Source: CAZCAC01 sp964496575
Lineage (GTDB): Bacteria > Planctomycetota > UBA1135 > GCA-002686595
Direction: 5' to 3'
NCBI GenBank assembly: GCA_964496575.1
Contig: CAZCAC010000158.1
Location: 1-17,985, forward strand
Length of the DNA stretch: 17,985 nucleotides
Shown here: piece after piece, positions 8,204 through 14,545 of the stretch
Position numbering within the stretch: position 1 is the first letter of the stretch
How the letters are laid out: each line of letters opens with the position of its first letter
Translations under genes and position numbers: made by a program
The notes under the pieces: generated by a model
Told to the model about the DNA's origin: nothing
Databases searched by the model: none
Seen by the model: the letters and a program-made list of their open reading frames with translations, nothing else

Positions 8204-8223
8204 CGATGTTATCGAAAATCGAT
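8193..8223. promoter_or_regulatory. Two tandem 15-base operator-like repeats, TTATCGATAATCGAT
   Basis: Copy one (8193-8207, TTATCGATAATCGAT) and copy two (8209-8223, TTATCGAAAATCGAT) match at 14 of 15 bases and start 16 bases apart. Each holds two ATCGA cores; the four cores start at 8195, 8202, 8211 and 8218 (spacing 7, 9, 7). The first copy contains the perfect palindrome TTATCGATAA. They overlap the -10 box and the probable start point of transcription. The likely binder is the small HTH protein encoded two genes on (8850-9053), giving autorepression; this is inference from position. Confidence 0.65.
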
Positions 8224-8241
8224 AATCCAGGAGGGCGAACG

Positions 8242-8847
8242 ATGAACCGAGTGTCGAAACCGAGCGGACTGGCCCTGGGCGTGGTCCGCGTCCTGAGTGC
8301 CATGGCCTGGTGGGGGATGCTGCTCTTCCTGCCGGTGTTGATCCTGATTCTCCTGGGCGGCGAGTCCTACTGGGCGGTCCCCGTCGACGTGTCGATCCAC
8401 GAACCCTCGTTCCACGTCGTCCGCGTCGACGACCGGCCCGCCCCGGAGCTCCACGAGCTGGCCGGCGAGCTCAGGATCGCGACAGCGGAAGGACTCGGCC
8501 TGCTCCCGAATGGCGTGTTCTTCCTCCTCTACCTGCTGGTCTTCTACATCGTCCATCAGCTCCGGGGCGTGGTTCGCTCCCTCCCGGAGAGTCCGTTCAC
8601 CCTGGACAATTGCCGGCGCCTCACCCGGATTGGCTGGGTGCTCCTGGCGACACAGCTGGTCTTCCCGCTGATCGGGCTCGCTCAGGGATGGTGGATGTCG
8701 GCGAACGTCGAGTCGGCCGGCGTCGATCTGGCGGTGAGGCCTCCGATCGACCTCACGGGCATCTTCTGCGCGGCCCTTCTGCTCGTTCTCGCCGAGATCT
8801 TCCGGCGGGGCGCGCAGCTCGAGGACGAGCAGGCCTTGACCGTCTAG
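8242..8847 (+). CDS. DUF2975 (YoaS-like) integral membrane protein
   Basis: This 201-residue protein starts at the ATG at 8242, chosen over an upstream ATG at 8206 because AGGAGGG (8229-8235) lies six bases before it and 8206 falls inside the operator repeats. Four membrane segments are visible at about residues 12-40, 88-110, 128-150 and 168-188, with an extracytoplasmic loop after the first. The SPFTLDNCRRLTRIGW stretch (117-132) and the C-terminal AEIFRRGAQLEDEQALTV (184-201) are hallmark patterns of DUF2975. Members are typically encoded next to a small YozG-type HTH regulator, as here, with two bases between stop and next start. The biochemical role is unknown; the pair behaves like a self-regulated membrane-protein module. 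Likely controlled by the promoter and tandem operators just upstream. Confidence 0.9.
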   Translation: MNRVSKPSGLALGVVRVLSAMAWWGMLLFLPVLILILLGGESYWAVPVDVSIHEPSFHVVRVDDRPAPELHELAGELRIATAEGLGLLPNGVFFLLYLLVFYIVHQLRGVVRSLPESPFTLDNCRRLTRIGWVLLATQLVFPLIGLAQGWWMSANVESAGVDLAVRPPIDLTGIFCAALLLVLAEIFRRGAQLEDEQALTV

Positions 8848-8849
8848 CC

Positions 8850-9053
8850 ATGATCGTCGTGCACCTGGACGAGCTCCTCGAGGAGCGGGGCTGGACCCTC
8901 ACCGAGTTGAGTCGCGAGGTCGGCCTCACCATGGCCAACCTCTCCATCCTCAAGACGGGCAAGGCGCGGGCCATTCGTTTCACCACCCTGAACGCGATCT
9001 GCGAGGCGCTCTCCTGCCAGCCGGGGGACCTGCTGAGCCACGAGCCGGACTGA
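8850..9053 (+). CDS. YozG-type small HTH (Xre/Cro-CI) transcriptional regulator
   Basis: This 67-residue protein is almost entirely a helix-turn-helix domain: LDELLEERGWTLTELSREVG (residues 6-25), the turn and recognition helix around LTMANLSILKTGKARAIRF (26-44), then TLNAICEALSCQPGDLL (46-62). The TMANLSILK-GKA-AIRF-TL-AIC-AL-CQPGD pattern is diagnostic of the YozG family that accompanies DUF2975 proteins. It starts two bases after the DUF2975 stop, with no good ribosome site of its own, so translational coupling is likely. It probably binds the TTATCGATAATCGAT repeats at 8193-8223 and represses its own operon; that is inference. How the membrane protein affects it is not known. Confidence 0.92.
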   Translation: MIVVHLDELLEERGWTLTELSREVGLTMANLSILKTGKARAIRFTTLNAICEALSCQPGDLLSHEPD

Positions 9054-9143
9054 CCGGGCGGGCATATCGAGCGTGCCCTTGTGGCCATCCCCCGCTCGCC
9101 ACTATTCTCGGCTATCCCCGTGCACCCGAACCGTGGAGCTCTC
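9054..9143 (+). other. Short intergenic region before the sulfatase gene
   Basis: These 90 bases include a small possible hairpin, GGGCA/TGCCC at 9060-9064 and 9074-9078, followed by only two T. It could be a weak end for the DUF2975-HTH transcript. No convincing promoter was found. The ribosome site GGAG (9135-9138) for the sulfatase lies at the end. Confidence 0.4.
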
Positions 9144-10619
9144 ATGCCGTTTCGTAGTCCGGTCCTCGAACGACTCCTCCTCTGCCTGATCGTCGGCTCG
9201 GCCGCCAGCGCCGGGGAAGAGCGACCCAACTTCCTCTTCATCCTCGCCGACGACCAGGCGCCCGAGACGCTCTCCTGCTACGGGAACACCGTCTGCCAGA
9301 CGCCGCACCTCGACCGCCTCGCCGCCGAGGGGATGGTCTTCGACGACGCGCACCACATGGGCTCGTGGTCGGGCGCGGTGTGCACGCCCTCGCGCACCAT
9401 GATCATGACCGGACGCACCGTGTGGCGGATCCCCGGGGCCAAGGGACCAGGGCTGAAGCACCCCGAGGGGTTCCGGAAAGACGTCGCCTCGAGGAGCCTG
9501 CCCGCGACCTTCAACGGTGCCGGCTACGACACCTATCGGACCTGCAAGAACGGCAACAGCTTCAAGGAGGCGAATAAGCTCTTCGCCGAATCCGACACCG
9601 CCAGCAAGCGCGATGGCACTCCGGAGGGAGGCAGCGAGTGGCACGGCGACCGCGTGGTCGAGTACCTGATCGATCGGGAGGAGCGCGGCGACGAGGATCC
9701 GTTCCTGATCTACTTCGGCTTCTCGCACCCGCACGACCCGCGGCACGCGACGCCGGAGCTGGCGGAGAAGTACGGCGCGAACAACAAGGGCGTCGGGGAG
9801 GAGCCGAATCCGAAGGCGCCGCCGTTGCAGATCAACTACCTGCCCGCTCACCCCTTCCCGCACGGCCACCCCGGCCTGCGCGACGAGGAGAGGGTCCAGG
9901 GGGTGATGAAACGGCGCGACGTGGCGACGATCCGCAACGAGGTGGGGCGCGAGTACGCCTGCATCGAGAACATCGACATCCAGGTCGGCCGCGTACTCGA
10001 GCGGCTCGAGGCGACGGGGGAGCTGGACAACACCTACATCTTCTACACCGCGGACCACGGCATCGCCGTGGGACGCCACGGCCTGCTCGGCAAGCAGAAC
10101 CTCTACGAGCACACCTGGGAGGTACCCTTCATCGTCCGCGGGCCGGGCATCGAGCAGGGCAGCCGGGCGTCGGGGTACATCTACCTCCTCGACGTGATGC
10201 CGACCCTGTGCGACCTCGCGGGAATCGAGGTGCCCGAGGGGGTCGAGGGCAAGAGCTTCCGGACGGTGCTCGAAGGCCGCGCCGAGCGCGTGCGCGACGT
10301 CGTCTACGGCGTCTACTGCGGCGGCACCAAGCCGGGGATGCGTGCGGTGAAGACCGACGGCTGGAAGCTGATCCGCTACGACATGCTCGACGGGTCGGTC
10401 CGCCGCACCCAGCTGTTCGACCTGCGCACGAACCCCGAGGAGCTGCTCGTCGAGCACCACACCCCCGAGCTGATCGCGCTCCTCGGAAACCGACCGGCCG
10501 CCGGCCAGATCGATCTCGCGGCGGAGCCCGAGTACGCCGAGCTGCGCGGGAAGCTGGAGCTGCTCCTGGAGCTGGAGATGCAGCAGCTCGGCGACCCGTA
10601 CACGCTGAGCGATCGCTGA
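9144..10619 (+). CDS. Exported S1-family (formylglycine) sulfatase
   Basis: This 491-residue protein hydrolyses sulfate esters or sulfamates. The ATG at 9144 is chosen over one 63 bases upstream because GGAG lies five bases before it and a signal peptide follows directly (LLLCLIVGSAASA, residues 11-23). The catalytic Cys80 lies in CTPSR (80-84), the CxPxR signature that is converted to formylglycine. Metal ligands are visible as Asp36-Asp37 (LADDQ) and Asp304-His305 (YTADHG), with Lys317 (GLLGKQNLYEH) and the HPHDPR loop (195-200) also typical of S1 sulfatases. The C-terminal TDGWKLIRYD (404-413) and LFDLRTNPEE (424-433) are the usual sub-domain. The substrate cannot be read; sulfated polysaccharides are common targets in this kind of organism. 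No formylglycine-generating enzyme is in the window. The PLP enzyme gene starts 89 bases downstream. Confidence 0.93.
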   Translation: MPFRSPVLERLLLCLIVGSAASAGEERPNFLFILADDQAPETLSCYGNTVCQTPHLDRLAAEGMVFDDAHHMGSWSGAVCTPSRTMIMTGRTVWRIPGAKGPGLKHPEGFRKDVASRSLPATFNGAGYDTYRTCKNGNSFKEANKLFAESDTASKRDGTPEGGSEWHGDRVVEYLIDREERGDEDPFLIYFGFSHPHDPRHATPELAEKYGANNKGVGEEPNPKAPPLQINYLPAHPFPHGHPGLRDEERVQGVMKRRDVATIRNEVGREYACIENIDIQVGRVLERLEATGELDNTYIFYTADHGIAVGRHGLLGKQNLYEHTWEVPFIVRGPGIEQGSRASGYIYLLDVMPTLCDLAGIEVPEGVEGKSFRTVLEGRAERVRDVVYGVYCGGTKPGMRAVKTDGWKLIRYDMLDGSVRRTQLFDLRTNPEELLVEHHTPELIALLGNRPAAGQIDLAAEPEYAELRGKLELLLELEMQQLGDPYTLSDR

Positions 10620-10708
10620 CGGCGAGCGGCGCCCTTGCGAGCGGGGAGGCGGCGTGGTCTTCTCTGGGGCGTCGCCGAGTCCGCCGCCGCCCGTCAGAGG
10701 AGGTCGTC

Positions 10709-12004
10709 ATGCAAACCCGCCGCCAGTTCCTGAGCGCCATCGGCCCGCCGATCGCCGCCGCCCCGGTCGTCCTGCTCGATCCCGCGGGGGCACGCCGCGC
10801 GCTCGAGGCGATCGCCCTCTACGACCGGCCCCCGGAGGAGGCCGTCACCGACGAGTCCTTCTGGTTCGCGGTGCAGCAGGCCTTCACCGTCGACCGGAGC
10901 CTGGTCAACCTCAACAACGGCGGGGTCAGCCCTTCGCCGGCGATCGTGCAGCAGGCGGTGAAGGGGCACCTCGACTTCTCCAACGAGGCGCCGACCTACA
11001 CCATGTGGCGGATCCTCGAGCCGCAGCGCGAGCGGGTCCGCGAGCGACTGGCGCGCCACTGGGGCTGCGATCCCGAGGAGCTCGCCCTGGTGCGCAACGC
11101 CTCGGAAGGGCTGCAGATCTGCCAGTTCGGGATCGATCTCGATCCGGGCGCCGAGGTCCTGACCACCAACCAGGACTACCCGCGGATGCTCGCCACCTTC
11201 CGGCAGCGCGAGCGCCGCGAGGGGCTGAAGCTGAAGCTCTTCTCGATCCCCGTGCCCGCGGAGGACCCCGCGAGAGTCGTCTCCCTCTTCGAGGAGCAGA
11301 TCACCGAGCGGACGAAGCTGATCCTGATGTGCCACGTGATCAACCTGACCGGGCAGATCCTGCCGGTGCGGAACGTGGCGCGGATGGCGCACGCCCGGGG
11401 AATCCCGGTGATCGTCGACGGCGCGCACTCCTTCGCGCACTTCGACTTCCAGCTGCCGGAGCTCGAGTGCGACTACTTCGCCACCAGCCTGCACAAGTGG
11501 CTCTTCGCGCCGCACGGGACCGGGCTCCTCTACGTGAAGAAGGACCGGATCGGCGACCTCTGGCCGATGATGGCCGCCGAAGAGACGCTGAAGGAGGACA
11601 TCCGCAAGTTCGAGGAGATCGGCACGCACCCCGCCGCGCCCTACCTCGCCATCGCCGAGGCGCTGACCTTCAACCAGGGGATCGGCATCCCGCGTAAGAC
11701 GGCGCGGCTGCATCTCCTGCGGGATCGCTGGGCGAAGCGGCTCCTGCAGCACGACCGGGTCCGCCTGCACACCAGCCTGAAGCCCGGCTTCGCCGGCGGG
11801 ATCGCCACGGTGGAGATCGACGGAATCGACCCCGGCGACCTCTGCGGACACCTCTTCTCCAAGCACCGCATCATCGTCACCCCGATCAACCACGACGAGT
11901 TCCAGGGGATCCGGGTGAGCCCCAGCGTCTATACCACCCTCGAAGAGATCGACCGCTTCAGCGAAGCGATGGAGACGGTCATCGAGAAAGGACTGCCCGC
12001 ATGA
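10709..12004 (+). CDS. Tat-exported class V PLP-dependent enzyme (isopenicillin N epimerase / NifS-like)
   Basis: This 431-residue fold-type I PLP enzyme starts at the ATG at 10709, with AGAGGAGG five bases upstream. The open frame extends much further back, but only as a shadow of the sulfatase. The N-terminus, TRRQFLSAIG (3-12) followed by an Ala/Pro/Val stretch, fits a twin-arginine signal. Substrate and cofactor features are LNNGGVSPSP (68-77), VRNASEGL (128-135), VIVDGAHSFAHFDF (234-247, Asp238 to the pyridine nitrogen) and SLHKWLFAPHGTG (260-272), where Lys263 is the Schiff-base lysine. The closest recognisable group is CefD-like class V aminotransferases, which include epimerases, lyases and desulfurases, so the reaction is not fixed. 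It overlaps the RidA-like gene by four bases (ATGA). Folding with PLP before export would explain the use of Tat rather than Sec. Confidence 0.9.
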   Translation: MQTRRQFLSAIGPPIAAAPVVLLDPAGARRALEAIALYDRPPEEAVTDESFWFAVQQAFTVDRSLVNLNNGGVSPSPAIVQQAVKGHLDFSNEAPTYTMWRILEPQRERVRERLARHWGCDPEELALVRNASEGLQICQFGIDLDPGAEVLTTNQDYPRMLATFRQRERREGLKLKLFSIPVPAEDPARVVSLFEEQITERTKLILMCHVINLTGQILPVRNVARMAHARGIPVIVDGAHSFAHFDFQLPELECDYFATSLHKWLFAPHGTGLLYVKKDRIGDLWPMMAAEETLKEDIRKFEEIGTHPAAPYLAIAEALTFNQGIGIPRKTARLHLLRDRWAKRLLQHDRVRLHTSLKPGFAGGIATVEIDGIDPGDLCGHLFSKHRIIVTPINHDEFQGIRVSPSVYTTLEEIDRFSEAMETVIEKGLPA

Positions 12005-12471
12005 GAAAGAGCACCATCGCGGCCCTGTGCCTGCTCCTCGTTTCCTTGCAGCTCGGCTGCGCCCATCACCACTCCACCGGGCGGGAGGTGATCGCCACCC
12101 CCGACGCCCCGGCGGCGATCGGGCCCTACTCTCAGGCGATCCGCGTTGGAGAGCGCCTCTACCTCTCCGGCCAGATCGCCATCGATCCCGCGACGGGAAA
12201 GATGATCGAGGGCGGCACCCCGGAGCAGACCCGGCTGGTCCTCTCCAACGCGCAAGCGGTCCTGGAGGCGGCCGGCCTCACCCTGCGCGACGTCGTCCAG
12301 GCACAGGTCTTCCTCGCCGATCTCGACGACTACAAGGCGATGAACGCCGTCTACGCGAGCTTCTTCGACGAGAGCCCGCCGGCGCGCGCCGCGGTCCAGG
12401 TCGCGCGCCTGCCGCTCGACGCCCGCGTCGAGATCATGCTGACGGCGGTGAAGGGCTCCGCGAACCGGTAG
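12001..12471 (+). CDS. RidA (YjgF/YER057c/UK114) family protein with export signal, possible lipoprotein
   Basis: This is a 156-residue protein. Residues about 31-152 are a complete RidA domain, starting at TPDAPAAIGPYSQAI (33-47) with LYLSGQI (53-59). The conserved Arg129 lies in PPARAAV (equivalent to E. coli RidA Arg105) and Glu144 in LPLDARVEI (equivalent to Glu120), so the enamine/imine deaminase site looks intact. Unusually for RidA, about 20 extra residues form a signal: MRKSTIAALCLLLVSLQLGC. Cys20 would be the lipidated residue, but the preceding QLG is not an ideal lipobox, so simple secretion is possible. RidA proteins normally hydrolyse reactive 2-aminoacrylate-type intermediates released by PLP enzymes in the cytoplasm. 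Here the gene overlaps the Tat-exported PLP enzyme by four bases (AAGGA ribosome site 8 bases upstream), so both probably work in the same outer compartment. Confidence 0.9.
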   Translation: MRKSTIAALCLLLVSLQLGCAHHHSTGREVIATPDAPAAIGPYSQAIRVGERLYLSGQIAIDPATGKMIEGGTPEQTRLVLSNAQAVLEAAGLTLRDVVQAQVFLADLDDYKAMNAVYASFFDESPPARAAVQVARLPLDARVEIMLTAVKGSANR

Positions 12472-12524
12472 GGACACGACGCCGCGAGCCGCGCATGGAG
12501 ATGCTCAACCGATCGGCGGTCACC

Positions 12525-12878
12525 ATGAAGCCCCGGCGCCCCTTTCTCGACTGGGCGAAGCGGGACGATCCCGAGGGGCTCGACCGGGAGATCCTGCGGA
12601 CCATGTGCGCGGAGCCGACCGTCTACCTCCTACCGGAGTACGACGACGAGCTCGAGGGGGAAGAGCTGCTCGCGGAGTGCTGGCCGGTACTCTTCGAGGT
12701 GATGCTCTCGACGTGGAACCGAGACGAAGAGACCTGGCCGCGGGACCGTACCCTGGCCGTGTTCCGCGAGTGGTTCGAGATCCAGCTCAGCGCGGTGGTC
12801 GAGGACCTCTACGTCGACGAGCCGCTCGGCTACCACGAGCCCTTCGACGAGGGGTTCTCCGACTCTCCCGGATTCTGA
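12525..12878 (+). CDS. Small acidic protein of unknown function
   Basis: The protein is 117 residues from the ATG at 12525; in-frame ATGs at 12495 and 12501 would add 10 or 8 residues. None has a strong ribosome site; 12525 is preferred because GGCGG lies a few bases upstream and because the recognisable core (RPFLDWAKRDDPEG, residues 4-17) starts there. The chain is rich in Asp and Glu, has no signal peptide or membrane segment, and carries aromatic stretches such as TVYLLPEYDDELEGEELL and LFEVMLSTWNRDEETWP. TLAVFREWFEIQLSAVVEDL looks like an amphipathic helix. I recall similar small uncharacterised proteins with the same DW, VYLLP, WP and FREWFEI elements in proteobacteria, but know no function. 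It sits 53 bases after the RidA-like gene and may share its transcript. Confidence 0.72.
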   Translation: MKPRRPFLDWAKRDDPEGLDREILRTMCAEPTVYLLPEYDDELEGEELLAECWPVLFEVMLSTWNRDEETWPRDRTLAVFREWFEIQLSAVVEDLYVDEPLGYHEPFDEGFSDSPGF

Positions 12879-12890
12879 TCAGGTGGACCG

Positions 12891-12907
12891 GGGCTCGGTA
12901 CCGAGTC
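12891..12907. terminator. Possible weak bidirectional hairpin between convergent genes
   Basis: The perfect 12-base palindrome CTCGGTACCGAG (12894-12905) lies in the 35-base gap between the convergent ends of the small acidic gene and the GT4 gene. It could fold as a short stem with a GTAC loop in either transcript. There is no U-tract, so intrinsic termination is only a guess. Confidence 0.35.
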
Positions 12908-12913
12908 ACCCGC

Positions 12914-14179
12914 TCAGTTGGGAGCGGTGCGCTCCGTCTCCGGGGACGGAGTGACGGGATCGGTCACCTTCGGCTGGCCGTGAGGAGCGACCGCCTCCTC
13001 CGCCGCCGCCCGCTTCGCCAGCACGTCGGCGAGGATCTCGTTCCACTGGTCCGCCAGCACCTGGGGCGCGAAGTTGTCGACGACGAACTTCCGTCCGGCC
13101 TCGCCCATCCGTCGGGCCAGCGCCCGGTCGGTCAGGAGTCGCACGAATCCCGCGGCGATGTCCTCCGGGCTCTCGGGGTCCACGCGCAGCGCGGTCACGT
13201 CGTCGATCACCGCGTCCGCGTTGCCGGTCCGGGCGCCCACGACCACGGGCCGTCCGCACGCGGCGGCTTCGAGATAGACGATCCCGAAACTCTCGAAGTC
13301 CCCGTCGGGGAGGTTGCGATTGGCGAGCACGAAGAGGTCCGCCGTCCGGTACAGCGCGGCCAGCTTCTCCTGAGGCACGTGACCGAGGAAGCGCACCGAG
13401 TCCTCGACCTCGTAGTGCTTCGCGAGGTTGCGCATCGCCTGCTCGTCGACGCCGGTGCCCGCCATCAGGTAGACCGCCTCCGGGAGCTGCTTCAGGACGC
13501 GCGGGAGGGCCTCGAGGACCCGTCCCTGCCCCTTGCGGTGCATCAGGTGGCCGACGGTGAGGATCACCGGCCGGGTCCCCAGCGAGAGCTCCGCCCGCAG
13601 GTCGTCCCCCTCCGGCCGGTACAGCTCGGGATCGGTGCCCGGGTGCAGGACCTGCGTCTTGACCTCGGGACCGGCGAAGTCGTGGACGGTGTCCGCCGTA
13701 TTGTGGCTGTTGACGATGACCCGGTCCGCGCAGCGGAAGGCGTACTTCATCGCCTTCAGCTTCATGAAGCGGGTCACCCGCCGCCGGCGGGAGTTGCAGG
13801 GAACGGTGATCTCCTCGCCGTGGGCCAGGACCACGTAGGGGAGCCCCAGCCGCCGCTTCAGGTGCAGCGCGATCAATCCGTCGGGAGCGACGCTGGTCGC
13901 GGCGACGATCGCCGGCTGGTCCAGCTTCGCCGTGCGGATTCCCGCCGCACAGAACTTGCGGTAGAGGAGCAGCGATTCCGGCCGCAGCCAGGGAATCAAT
14001 CGCAGCGGCACCCGCCGGATCCGGATCCCGTCCGGGGAGGGCTCCACCGGCCCCTCGAGCTCACGAGTCAGGACCGTGACATCCCCGCCCCGGTAGTCGC
14101 TGCACAGCTGTTCGGCCCAGCGAATGCTCCCACCCACGGTGGGCCGGTACTGGTAGGAAATGAAGAGAAGGGAGCTCAT
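12914..14179 (-). CDS. GT4 glycosyltransferase, PimB-like
   Basis: This 421-residue GT-B enzyme transfers a sugar from a nucleotide donor to a lipid- or glycan-linked acceptor in the cytoplasm. The start at 14179 (MSSLLFISYQYRPTVGGSIR) fits the family; the frame runs on upstream to 14455, but that part does not look like protein. The N-terminal domain has the Gly-rich acceptor loop VGGSIRWAEQL (15-25) and a LAHGEEI stretch (118-124). The C-terminal donor domain has LTVGHLMHRKGQG (207-219), YLMAGTG (237-243) and the E-x7-E motif FESFGIVYLE (Glu296, Glu304), close to PimB-type mannosyltransferases. The last 30 residues are a Pro/Thr/Glu-rich tail without evident structure. There is no clear ribosome site. 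It is divergent from a methyltransferase-GT-flippase cluster, which suggests a shared role in making a surface glycan or glycolipid. The sugar and acceptor cannot be told. Confidence 0.9.
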   Translation of the reverse strand: MSSLLFISYQYRPTVGGSIRWAEQLCSDYRGGDVTVLTRELEGPVEPSPDGIRIRRVPLRLIPWLRPESLLLYRKFCAAGIRTAKLDQPAIVAATSVAPDGLIALHLKRRLGLPYVVLAHGEEITVPCNSRRRRVTRFMKLKAMKYAFRCADRVIVNSHNTADTVHDFAGPEVKTQVLHPGTDPELYRPEGDDLRAELSLGTRPVILTVGHLMHRKGQGRVLEALPRVLKQLPEAVYLMAGTGVDEQAMRNLAKHYEVEDSVRFLGHVPQEKLAALYRTADLFVLANRNLPDGDFESFGIVYLEAAACGRPVVVGARTGNADAVIDDVTALRVDPESPEDIAAGFVRLLTDRALARRMGEAGRKFVVDNFAPQVLADQWNEILADVLAKRAAAEEAVAPHGQPKVTDPVTPSPETERTAPN

Positions 14180-14541
14180 TCGTCGAGGGCAGGGGAACTT
14201 CGACGTCTCCGGTGCGATGAGGAATTGTCGTGGTGCGGGGGATACTTCCGGAACGGTTTCGGGAGTGCTCGTGTCGGGCTCGCATCCCGCTTTCTCCGAA
14301 TCCGGAGCGGTGAAGACCATTCCCAGTCTATCCCATCCGGGGGGGCCGGGCAGAGAGTCAGGTCGATTCCCGATCCTCCGGCCCGGAATCGGCATCCGGC
14401 GCGCCGCCGGGGCGGTCCGAACCGCATTGAGGGGGGCTCGGAGGGTGGTCAGCACCTCCCAGGAGGTAGGATGGGGGCCCCGAGGTCGGTGAGGAGCGAC
14501 TCCCTGCCGTGCTCGATTCGCCGGAGAGGCGGGGGGCTTCG
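14180..14541. other. Divergent intergenic region between the GT4 gene and the methyltransferase gene
   Basis: These 362 bases should hold the control signals for both divergent units, but I see no good sigma70 promoter on either strand. Features seen: a small hairpin CTCCG-AATC-CGGAG (14294-14307), the inverted repeat ACCTCC-CA-GGAGGT (14454-14467) and a possible short leader frame (14471-14545). The GT4 frame stays open through most of it on the minus strand as a chance extension. Confidence 0.5.
14454..14467 (+). repeat. Inverted repeat over a Shine-Dalgarno sequence, ACCTCC-CA-GGAGGT
   Basis: The right arm GGAGGT is part of a near-perfect ribosome site (AGGAGGT) four bases before the ATG at 14471. 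The left arm could pair with it in mRNA (five pairs with a 4-base loop) and hide the ribosome site. It could also be a dyad for a DNA-binding protein. Confidence 0.4.
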
Positions 14542-14545
14542 ATGA
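14471..14545 (+). CDS. Possible 24-residue leader peptide upstream of the methyltransferase
   Basis: The ATG at 14471 is preceded by AGGAGGT with four bases between AGGAGG and the ATG, the strongest ribosome site in this part of the window. The frame encodes 24 residues, Arg/Ser/Gly-rich (MGAPRSVRSDSLPC at the start, ending RRRGGGLR). Its TGA overlaps the methyltransferase ATG at 14542 as ATGA. The layout is that of a leader peptide that couples translation to the gene after it. The peptide resembles nothing I know, and the arrangement could be chance in GC-rich DNA. Confidence 0.3.
   Translation: MGAPRSVRSDSLPCSIRRRGGGLR

Noticed and set aside
9079..9118. TTGTGG and TATTCT before the sulfatase gene as a promoter
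   Set aside because: The spacer would be 28 bases, too long for a sigma70 promoter.
9638..10708. N-terminal extension of the PLP enzyme frame into the sulfatase gene
   Set aside because: The true start at 10709 has a strong ribosome site and a Tat leader. The extension is an out-of-frame shadow of the sulfatase.
12605..14545. Long plus-strand open frame across the GT4 gene
   Set aside because: It starts as a shadow of the small acidic gene and runs antisense to a clear GT4 enzyme. Only its last 24 codons, with their own ribosome site, were kept as a possible leader.
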